DNA of 45,386 bases from a virus: positions 1-45,386 of IMG/VR virus record IMGVR_UViG_3300042294_005859; one strand, given 5' to 3'. This document shows, one piece after another, positions 32,153-38,898 of the stretch (the first letter of the stretch is position 1; each line of letters begins with the position of its first letter). The notes under the pieces are model-generated. The model was given only the letters and a program-made list of their open reading frames with translations, was not told where the DNA came from and searched no databases. Both the position numbers and the translations under genes were made by a program.

Positions 32153-32325
32153 TCGGCTGGCTCCTGTTTTTTCTCGTGTCGTTAACACTGTCATTTGTAG
32201 TTGGAACGATTACTGGGTTCTATCTACGATCAGCAGCCGATCCGGCTCGGGTTGGAACTGCCGCGATTGGCTCAATCACAGGCCTTTTGTTGCGACTATT
32301 CCCAATAAAAAAGGAAGAGTCATGA
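32149..32325 (+). CDS. 58-residue membrane protein (holin candidate)
   Basis: A gene of only 58 codons. The ATG at 32149 overlaps the previous stop, and its own stop overlaps the next ATG, so it lies exactly in the tightly packed run. The product starts MIGWLLFFLVSLTLSFVVG, a strong transmembrane helix, then has a second hydrophobic stretch (AAIGSITGLLLRLFPI), and ends with the charged KKEES. Small two-helix proteins in phages are often holins. It is proposed here from size and topology only. Confidence 0.65.
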   Translation: MIGWLLFFLVSLTLSFVVGTITGFYLRSAADPARVGTAAIGSITGLLLRLFPIKKEES

Positions 32326-32705
32326 CCGACATGCTTCAAAAAGGCCAGGAGTGGCTTGCCTCCAAACTCACGCAACATGCATCTCGCCAAGTTGTATATC
32401 GCCGAGGAGAAGTCGGAGCCACGCTCCAAGCCACCATCGGTAAATCGTTGTACGACCAGGATGACGGCGAAGGCATTGTCACTCGCAGCCAGGTTCGTGA
32501 TTTCCTGATCGACACCTATGCACTGCTGGACTCGATCATCGGCTCGCTACCGCGGCGCGGTGACACGATCGTCGAGATCGATGGCAACCAAACTTTCATT
32601 TTTGAAGTGATGGCCCTTGGTGGCGATCCACCCTGGCGCTACAGCGATCCATTCCGTTTGAAACTCCGCATCCACACCAAGCAGATCGAATCCCATACGT
32701 CATGA
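32322..32705 (+). CDS. Head-tail connector-like protein
   Basis: The ATG at 32322, with AAGGAAGAG upstream, is preferred over the longer frame, giving 127 residues. The N-terminal helix LQKGQEWLASKLTQHASRQVVYRRG, a GATLQATIG segment, and the beta-rich end RRGDTIVEIDGNQTFIFEVMALGGDPPWRYSDP resemble stopper or head-closure proteins. It is followed by genes of the tail completion type, which fits the head-to-tail transition. Family assignment is by position and general character. Confidence 0.65.
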   Translation: MTDMLQKGQEWLASKLTQHASRQVVYRRGEVGATLQATIGKSLYDQDDGEGIVTRSQVRDFLIDTYALLDSIIGSLPRRGDTIVEIDGNQTFIFEVMALGGDPPWRYSDPFRLKLRIHTKQIESHTS

Positions 32706-33130
32706 CAACCGTTTTACAAGTTGCCGATAGCGTCACCGCCCAACTCAACGCCGCTGAGTTCGACTTCGAGTTCATCGCCGAGCGAATGTACGTCCCGAAC
32801 TTCGATCTCGAAGATATGAAGGAATTACGTGTGAGCGTTGTGCCTCGTGACGTTGAGCTATTGCCTCATGACCGCGCCCACAACAAGTACCACTGCCGCG
32901 TTGATGTCGCCGTGCAGAAGAAGTTTTCCAAGGGGACCAATGACGAGATCGATCCGCTGGTGGATCTCGTTGAAAAGATCGCCGATGAGTTTCGATTGAA
33001 ACGACTCGTTTCATTCCAAGCGGCACGATGCGTTAAAGCCGAACATGCGGTGCTGTACTCTAGCGAGCACTGGGAACAACTGCGTCAGTTTACAAGCTTG
33101 TTGACCTTAACCTTTGAACTGGCGCGATGA
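32702..33130 (+). CDS. Tail terminator-like protein
   Basis: A 142-residue alpha/beta protein: VADSVTAQLNAAEFDFEFIAERMYVPNFDLEDMKELRVSVVPRD, then YHCRVDVAVQKKFS, a helix DPLVDLVEKIADEF, and a final LLTLTFELAR strand. This pattern resembles tail terminator or completion proteins (lambda gpU type). Overlaps of four bases on both sides place it in the connector operon. A role in tail length termination is inferred. Confidence 0.65.
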   Translation: MTTVLQVADSVTAQLNAAEFDFEFIAERMYVPNFDLEDMKELRVSVVPRDVELLPHDRAHNKYHCRVDVAVQKKFSKGTNDEIDPLVDLVEKIADEFRLKRLVSFQAARCVKAEHAVLYSSEHWEQLRQFTSLLTLTFELAR

Positions 33131-33693
33131 TCAAGCTGACGGTCCGAACTCAATTCGATAAGCGGAAGCTCAAGAAGAAGGCGGAGACTGCCACCTTCAC
33201 TTCGCTTCGGCATGCCGGGGGCGCAATTGGCAAGACTGCTCGGTTCAGTATTCGACGTCGAAAAACGTCATCCAAGCCTGGCAGCCCGCCACATACGCAG
33301 ACGGGCATGCTCAAGCGGGTGATTCGCTACGACGTTACCAACAACAAGACCGAAGTCGCCATCGGACCTGTGAACGAGATTGCCGGTCGACTTTGGAACC
33401 TGCATGAATTCGGTGGCGTGACTACGAAGCGTCGCAAACTGAAGCCTCACCGCTTCCGAGTCGGCGAACACGGTCCGATCCGAATCAAGCAGCAAGGTAA
33501 CAACACCAAATTCGCCCGCGTCGAACTGCAAACTGCGGCCCAGGCCAATCGAGCAACGCGTCTGGTTGCTGAAGAGAACGAGCGACGTAGCGACAACAAG
33601 CCTCGTCATTATCCCAAACGTCCGTTCATGAAGCCGGCGCTGGATGCAAATCGCAGTCGGTTGCCAACGTTCTGGGCCAATTCCATCAAGTAA
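33127..33693 (+). CDS. HK97 gp10-like tail/virion morphogenesis protein
   Basis: A 188-residue strongly basic protein. Conserved-type segments are GGAIGKTARFSIRRRKTSSKPGSPPHTQTGMLKRVIRYD, then VAIGPVNEIAGRLWNLHEFGGVT and, at the end, KPRHYPKRPFMKPALDA. The GxPPHxxTGxLxxxI motif, the HEFGG word and the terminal PFMxPAL are hallmarks of phage virion morphogenesis/HK97 gp10 neck proteins. It acts at the head-tail junction. Confidence 0.82.
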   Translation: MIKLTVRTQFDKRKLKKKAETATFTSLRHAGGAIGKTARFSIRRRKTSSKPGSPPHTQTGMLKRVIRYDVTNNKTEVAIGPVNEIAGRLWNLHEFGGVTTKRRKLKPHRFRVGEHGPIRIKQQGNNTKFARVELQTAAQANRATRLVAEENERRSDNKPRHYPKRPFMKPALDANRSRLPTFWANSIK

Positions 33694-33719
33694 ACGATCG
33701 CCATAAGGAACCATCCACA

Positions 33720-34136
33720 ATGCCAGAAGTAAGACTTGGTCTCGAAGCCGTCCTCACCATCGATGGTGCCGAGATCACCAATGTTAAGGATCTCACCGTC
33801 AGCCTCGAAAAAGCCGAAGCCGATGCCAGTACTCGCGCGAACAATGGCTGGCGAGCCACTGTGGGAACGCTTAAGGATGCATCCATCGAGTTCACGGTCC
33901 TCAATAAAGAGGGTGACTCTGCTTTCGGCATGCTTCAAGGCCTATGGAGTTCGGGCGATCCTTGCGACGTCGGTATTAGCGATGCCGGCGGAACGCTGAC
34001 TCTGACCTGTGAAGTTATGACGTTCAACGTTAACCAGAACCTCGAGGAGGTAATCTCCGCTGATGTGACTCTCAAACCAACGCAATCGACTAGCGGTGGC
34101 GGAATGAACGTGGGAGCTGGCTTGGCTGGTCCTTGA
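33720..34136 (+). CDS. Major tail (tube) protein
   Basis: A 138-residue beta-rich protein with AAGGAAC upstream. MPEVRLGLEAVLTIDGAEITNVKDLTVSLEKAEADASTRANNGWRATVGTLKDASIEFTVLN reads as the double-strand barrel of phage tail tube proteins, as in TP901-1-type major tail proteins, and the position between the neck proteins and the chaperone-tape measure genes is the expected one. A Gly-rich C-terminus ends the protein. It would polymerise into the tail tube. Confidence 0.75.
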   Translation: MPEVRLGLEAVLTIDGAEITNVKDLTVSLEKAEADASTRANNGWRATVGTLKDASIEFTVLNKEGDSAFGMLQGLWSSGDPCDVGISDAGGTLTLTCEVMTFNVNQNLEEVISADVTLKPTQSTSGGGMNVGAGLAGP

Positions 34137-34188
34137 TCGCAATCGTACAAGTTTGGTTTGACGGATTCTTAGTACTCAGGGAGGCATC

Positions 34189-34689
34189 ATGCAGAAGTTT
34201 GTAGACCGCGCCGGGCGCATTTGGATTGTCGATATCGATAACACGACGCTGCGCCGCGTAAAGGCTCTTACTGGTGTGCATCTGCTTGAAACGATCGACG
34301 GTGATTTGATCACGCGACTTTCGACTGATCCGTTGCTGCTCGGCGATGTACTGTTCGCGATCTGTAAACCGCAAGCCGACAAGCAAGAGATCACCGACGA
34401 ATCGTTCGGTGAAGGGTTGGCCGGCAATGCGATTGATGATGCAACTGGTGCCTTACTAGAAGCGCTCCTCAATTACTTCCCGGAGTCACGACGCCGTCTT
34501 CTGCGGAAGGCGGCCGAGAAACAGAAGATGATCGAGACGCGAGGACTGATTGCGATCGAGAAGCGGCTGGACGATCCGAACCTGGTCGACAAGATCGTCG
34601 AAGATCTCGAACGCAAGCTCGCTGTGCCGAGCTGGAACGACTCATCACCCGAGTCGCCGGCATCGTCGGGGTCGACCCAGGTCCCCTAA
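34189..34689 (+). CDS. Tail assembly chaperone, first product
   Basis: A 166-residue protein with GGGAGG before the ATG. The N-terminal beta hairpin WIVDIDNTTLRRVKALTGVHLLETIDGDL and helices with LLGDVLFAICKPQA, then GEGLAGNAIDDATGALLEALLNYFP, fit the G-type tail assembly chaperone encoded just before the tape measure in siphoviruses. Its C-terminus is a disordered Ser/Pro stretch that overlaps an open -1 frame with protein-like content. Such genes usually make a second, longer product by programmed frameshifting. Confidence 0.75.
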   Translation: MQKFVDRAGRIWIVDIDNTTLRRVKALTGVHLLETIDGDLITRLSTDPLLLGDVLFAICKPQADKQEITDESFGEGLAGNAIDDATGALLEALLNYFPESRRRLLRKAAEKQKMIETRGLIAIEKRLDDPNLVDKIVEDLERKLAVPSWNDSSPESPASSGSTQVP

Positions 34690-34703
34690 CACTTCGCCAA
34701 CTC

Positions 34704-34967
34704 GTGCTGATGGCAGAAGCTAAACGCCAGCACGACTGGAATGTTGCCAGCACGATTATGGCGCTGATGGCCGAGATGAATCGAGATCGTAAGAGACGTC
34801 GCAAGCCATTCAGGCCCGACGACTTCAATCCTTACGCCAATCAGAAACCGATGGTTACCCGCGGCACTGTTGAGCAGGCTGCTGCAATGCTCGGCGCAAG
34901 TTACAAACCGAAATTGCCGGAGTCGCCATGTCCCAAGTTAAAGCCGGAGGAGCCTACGTCGAGCTGA
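34704..34967 (+). CDS. Tail assembly chaperone, probable -1 frameshift extension
   Basis: The -1 frame relative to the previous gene is open from about 34440 to 34967. The first start codon within it is GTG 34704, with ATG 34710 next, and neither has a ribosome-binding site. Before the GTG the frame already reads protein-like (ERLITRVAGIVGVDPGP, then LTLRQLVLMAEAKRQ), so translation probably enters by a frameshift in the upstream gene. One candidate slip point is C-CCC-TAA at the upstream stop (34683-34689). The LTLRQL...MAEAKR pattern is like that of downstream chaperone parts. The end of the frame overlaps the tape measure by 40 bases. Confidence 0.62.
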   Translation: MLMAEAKRQHDWNVASTIMALMAEMNRDRKRRRKPFRPDDFNPYANQKPMVTRGTVEQAAAMLGASYKPKLPESPCPKLKPEEPTSS

Positions 34968-37900
34968 CTGCGCGAAGCGCCCAGTTTCTCAAGGGGCTCG
35001 AGGCTGCGCAAAAGCGACTGCAATCATTTGGTGCGTCGGCCAGATTGGTCGGCACCAAGCTTATGGGGCTTGGTGTCGCTGCAGCGGCCCCAGTGGCTGG
35101 AAGTCTCGCAGTGTATACAAGTTTCGACGATGCCATCCGAGCCGCCGGCGCTGCCGCGAACGCGACTGGTGCAGCATTCGAATCCTTGCGTAATACTGCC
35201 AAACAATTGGGGGCTACGACTAGCTTCTCTGCCAGCGAAGTTTCCTCTCTGATGACCGAACTTGGTCGCGCGGGGTTCTCACCCAAGCAAATCGAGGAGA
35301 TGACACTGGCGGTTATGAACCTCGCTCGCGCCACTGGAACCGATGCAACACTCAGCTCGGGAATCATGGCAGCTACTATTCGCCAATTCTCCATGGAAGC
35401 CACCGATGCAGTACGAGTGGCCGATGGTCTCACAGCCGCCGCTAACAAGTCATTCAACTCGGTAGAGTCACTGGGTGAAGCGTTGTCATACGCAGGTCCG
35501 GTAGCAGCCGACGCCAACATGAGTCTCGAAGAAACGCTCGCCATCCTTGGAACGCTTGGTAACCTCGGGATTCAAGGTAGCGAAGCTGGTACTGCGCTGC
35601 GTCGATTGCTGACACTCAGTGCCGCCGAATCCGAAAAGTTCATGAAGGTCTTTGGAGTCGCCACCAAAGACGCACAAGGCAACGCTCGCAATCTTGTGGA
35701 CATCCTCGGTGAAGTCTCTGCAGCAACCGCGAACATGGGAACGGGCGATCGGGCCGAAGCATTTAACGAAGTCTTCGGATTGCTTGGCATTACGAGTGCT
35801 TCGGCTATCGGCAAGACCGTTACTGATACACGTCAACTTCTGACCGAGCTTCAGAACGCTGGTGGTATCGCAGCCAAGACTGCCGCTGACATGGACGCGG
35901 GAATCGGCGGTGCGTTTCGGATCTTAAAGAGTTCTGTGGAAGGCGTCGCGATCGCCATCGGTGAGGCTCTTGATACGTCTGTTAGTTCGATGATGAAATC
36001 GATCTCAAGAGCTCTTTCGGGACTCACCGAATGGATTGGCAAAAACCAGGAGGTGGTCAAGAAGGTTGCTCTCATCGTTGCTGGCGTGGTTGGCGTCGGC
36101 GCAGCATTCATCGGAATTGGTAGCGCGGCCGGCGTGGCTGCGTTCGCGGTCGGTGGAGTCGCTTCGATGTTCTCGCTTGTGGGAACTGCGATCGGTGTCC
36201 TTGTGACGATGATTGGCGCTCTGTTCACGCCGCTTGGTTTAGTTGTCGCTGCCGTCGCGGCACTTGGCGCGTACTTCATCTACTCTTCTGGCATTGCTGG
36301 CCAAGCGATCGAGTATTTGAAAGGCGTCTTTGAAACATTGAAGGCGGACACGATCAAGGCCTTCGGTGCGATCGCCAACGCGCTGGCCGCTGGTGATATT
36401 ACGGCAGCCGCCAACGTTCTGTGGACCTATCTCAAGCTCCAGTGGATCAAAGGCACCACGTATCTCAAAGGCGTTTGGGCCGACTTCACTAACTATCTTT
36501 CCGATGTGTGGGGCGATACTGCCTACGCAATCGGCGATGTGCTAATCAGTGCGCTGTCGGGACTCGCCAGCGTTTGGAATTCCACGCTAGGTTTCATGGC
36601 CGATGGTTGGACCATCCTGACCTCATCGGTGCAAAAAGGTTGGAATTCCACGATCGGGTTCCTCAAGAAGGGATTCATTCGACTGCGCGAACTCGTCGAC
36701 ATCGCTGGCGATGTTTCTGTTCAGATCGGTGGCGTACTCATCAACGCACTGGCTGGAGTTGAGACTGCTTGGGTTGAAACCATCGATTACCTTGCTGACA
36801 CCTGGTCTGTATTTGTGGCCCAAGTCAAATCGATGTGGAATTCGACCGTTGGTTTTCTGCGTAAGGCATGGATCAAACTCAAGTCGCTGTTCGATGACGA
36901 TGTGAATGTCGAAGTCGAAATGGCCAAGATCGACAAAGAGATCAAAACGGCCGATCAAGCCGAGGAGACCAAGAAGCAGCAAGCGGTCGCTGATCGAATG
37001 AAGCGTCGTGACGCTCGAAAGCAACAGATCGAATCCGATCGTGTGCAGATGCAGGAGGGAATCAAGCAACAGCTTGACGAAAGACGAAAGGCCCGGGCTG
37101 GTCGTGACATCGATGCCGAGATGGCGGTCATCGATCAAGAGACGGAATCCAAGAACCAGGTCGTCGATGCTTCACGCGACGATCAGTTCGCGCAGAACGA
37201 AGTCGCCGGACAATCGCGACAAAAGACGATCGACGATACGACTGCTTTCGTCCAAAAGACACTCGATCAGATGCGTGAAGAGGCTCGCGTGGCTCGCGAA
37301 GCTGGTCGCCAATCGCCCGAAGATCGAGCTAAGGAACGTGACGAACAGGTCTCAGCGGCCCAGGCGGAATTTGATGCCGCTGTGGAAACCGCCAATGCAG
37401 CCAAGCCACAAGAACCGGAGGTTGCAAAACAACCCGACGCCAACATTCCAACTCTTCCATTGCCACACAAGCCTGGCGATTTAAAGGTGCCGAAGGTTGA
37501 AGTCGATGGCATCAAAGATCCCAAGCTTAAAGCTCCGAAGAAGAAGGACCTTAAACTCGGACTGGACCGCTCGGCCAAGGATTCGATGGATCAATTCTCC
37601 AAAGGTCCCGAGGAGCAAGTTGAAAAGACTGAGGCTGCCGGCAACTTTGACAGTCGTGGACTTGGTCTTGGAAGTGGTGCCTCGCTAATTCCTGTCATTA
37701 AGCCACCAGATCAAAAGGATAAAGCGAACCCGGATGACGTCGATCCAGGTGTGAATGCGGATGCTGACGCTATCGAGCCCGAAGTCGAAGTGCCAGAGGT
37801 TGAACCCGAGCGTGGGCTGCAACCGATGGACGCTGAAGTTTCTTCGCCAGAGGAGATGATCGAGCCGACTGCAGGGGAACCAGAGCCATCACTCAATCTC

Positions 37901-38107
37901 GAGTCAGTTCTGGCTTCGTTCGCAGCAGTTCGTGTGCGACTGGATGAATTCGATGCTGCGCTTTCACAAAGTGTGGCAAGGCTTCAGATGCCGCAAGTCA
38001 TCGGCGAAGGCCTGTCGGATGATGTCAAACGAGCCATCATCGAAACCGCTGAGAACACCGCTCAGCTAGCCGAACGCGCACGCACAGGAGGCTTCGTGTT
38101 CAGCTAA
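34928..38107 (+). CDS. Tape measure protein
   Basis: A 1,059-residue protein. The N-terminal 340 residues are the TP901-like tape-measure core: YVELTARSAQFLKGLEAAQKRLQSFGASARLVGTKLMGLG, TSFDDAIRAAGAAA, LGRAGFSPKQIEEMTLAVMNLARATGTD, LSYAGPVAADANMSLEETLAILGTLGNLGIQGSEAGTALRRLL. Hydrophobic helices occupy about 380-460, four tandem Trp-containing repeats about 500-650 (VWNSTLGFMADGW, GWNSTIGFLKKGF, MWNSTVGFLRKAW), and a charged coiled coil about 655-790. The rest is polar and low in complexity. It sets tail length and passes into the host membrane during DNA entry. Confidence 0.9.
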   Translation: MSQVKAGGAYVELTARSAQFLKGLEAAQKRLQSFGASARLVGTKLMGLGVAAAAPVAGSLAVYTSFDDAIRAAGAAANATGAAFESLRNTAKQLGATTSFSASEVSSLMTELGRAGFSPKQIEEMTLAVMNLARATGTDATLSSGIMAATIRQFSMEATDAVRVADGLTAAANKSFNSVESLGEALSYAGPVAADANMSLEETLAILGTLGNLGIQGSEAGTALRRLLTLSAAESEKFMKVFGVATKDAQGNARNLVDILGEVSAATANMGTGDRAEAFNEVFGLLGITSASAIGKTVTDTRQLLTELQNAGGIAAKTAADMDAGIGGAFRILKSSVEGVAIAIGEALDTSVSSMMKSISRALSGLTEWIGKNQEVVKKVALIVAGVVGVGAAFIGIGSAAGVAAFAVGGVASMFSLVGTAIGVLVTMIGALFTPLGLVVAAVAALGAYFIYSSGIAGQAIEYLKGVFETLKADTIKAFGAIANALAAGDITAAANVLWTYLKLQWIKGTTYLKGVWADFTNYLSDVWGDTAYAIGDVLISALSGLASVWNSTLGFMADGWTILTSSVQKGWNSTIGFLKKGFIRLRELVDIAGDVSVQIGGVLINALAGVETAWVETIDYLADTWSVFVAQVKSMWNSTVGFLRKAWIKLKSLFDDDVNVEVEMAKIDKEIKTADQAEETKKQQAVADRMKRRDARKQQIESDRVQMQEGIKQQLDERRKARAGRDIDAEMAVIDQETESKNQVVDASRDDQFAQNEVAGQSRQKTIDDTTAFVQKTLDQMREEARVAREAGRQSPEDRAKERDEQVSAAQAEFDAAVETANAAKPQEPEVAKQPDANIPTLPLPHKPGDLKVPKVEVDGIKDPKLKAPKKKDLKLGLDRSAKDSMDQFSKGPEEQVEKTEAAGNFDSRGLGLGSGASLIPVIKPPDQKDKANPDDVDPGVNADADAIEPEVEVPEVEPERGLQPMDAEVSSPEEMIEPTAGEPEPSLNLESVLASFAAVRVRLDEFDAALSQSVARLQMPQVIGEGLSDDVKRAIIETAENTAQLAERARTGGFVFS

Positions 38108-38898
38108 TGGGATTCTCAAGCGGGGGATACAACTTTGAATTGGCAGCGCTGTCCAAGAAGGCGACTCGAGGCAAGTCGACCGCCGACACGTTCGTGTACG
38201 TTGCGACGAACGGAGGGGCCGTTGATCCTGCCACCGCAGCCGATGCCCTACTCTCGTACTATCGCAGCAATCATCGCGATCTGATTCCATTCCTGCAGAT
38301 TGATGGCGAGTACATCAACGAGAAGCACGCGCTCGTCACGGCCTCAATCAATAGGACAAAGCTTGATCCGGTCTCGTTCAATACCACCGGCGCGTCAACG
38401 CATCTCAACCAATCACTTTTAACCCGTGGCATCTATGCCGCCCCTGGCAAGATCGCCCCCAACTATCGCGGTGCAATCGGTGTGAGCGACTCGGGCGTTG
38501 CCGGCGTCGATGTAACCGTTCCCGCGTTTGAGTTCTCAGTCCGTAAGAAGTTTGAATTCGTCTCGACGGCATACCTTCTCGCCATGGTCGCCATGACCGG
38601 ACGAGTCAACTCAAGTCCCTGGTCGATCTTCGCGCCTGGCGAAGCCTTGTTTCTGGGTGGAGAAGGTGGCGAGGACGATCAGAACTGGGTCGATGTGACC
38701 TATCACTTCGCGGCGCGACCCAATGAGATGAATCTCACGGTTGGCAATATCGCAGGCGTTGCAAAACGTGGCTGGGATTATCTCTGGGTCAAGCATGGTG
38801 AAGAGGTGGTCGGCGATCGCGTCCTGCAAGTTCCCGAAGCGGCTTACGTCGAGCAGGTTTACCCCGAAGCGAATTTTAACGCGCTGGGGATCGAGTAA
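38107..38898 (+). CDS. Distal tail protein, unknown family
   Basis: A 263-residue beta-rich protein starting one base from the tape measure stop. It includes DLIPFLQIDGEYINEKHALVTASINRTKLDPVSFN, an AFEFSVRKKFEFVSTAYLLAMVAMTGRVN segment with hydrophobic helix, and the PWSIFAPGEALFLGGEGGEDDQNWVDVTYHFAARPN region. I recognise no family. The position after the tape measure and before the fibre-like gene is that of a distal tail or baseplate hub protein. Its stop overlaps the next start. Confidence 0.7.
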   Translation: MGFSSGGYNFELAALSKKATRGKSTADTFVYVATNGGAVDPATAADALLSYYRSNHRDLIPFLQIDGEYINEKHALVTASINRTKLDPVSFNTTGASTHLNQSLLTRGIYAAPGKIAPNYRGAIGVSDSGVAGVDVTVPAFEFSVRKKFEFVSTAYLLAMVAMTGRVNSSPWSIFAPGEALFLGGEGGEDDQNWVDVTYHFAARPNEMNLTVGNIAGVAKRGWDYLWVKHGEEVVGDRVLQVPEAAYVEQVYPEANFNALGIE

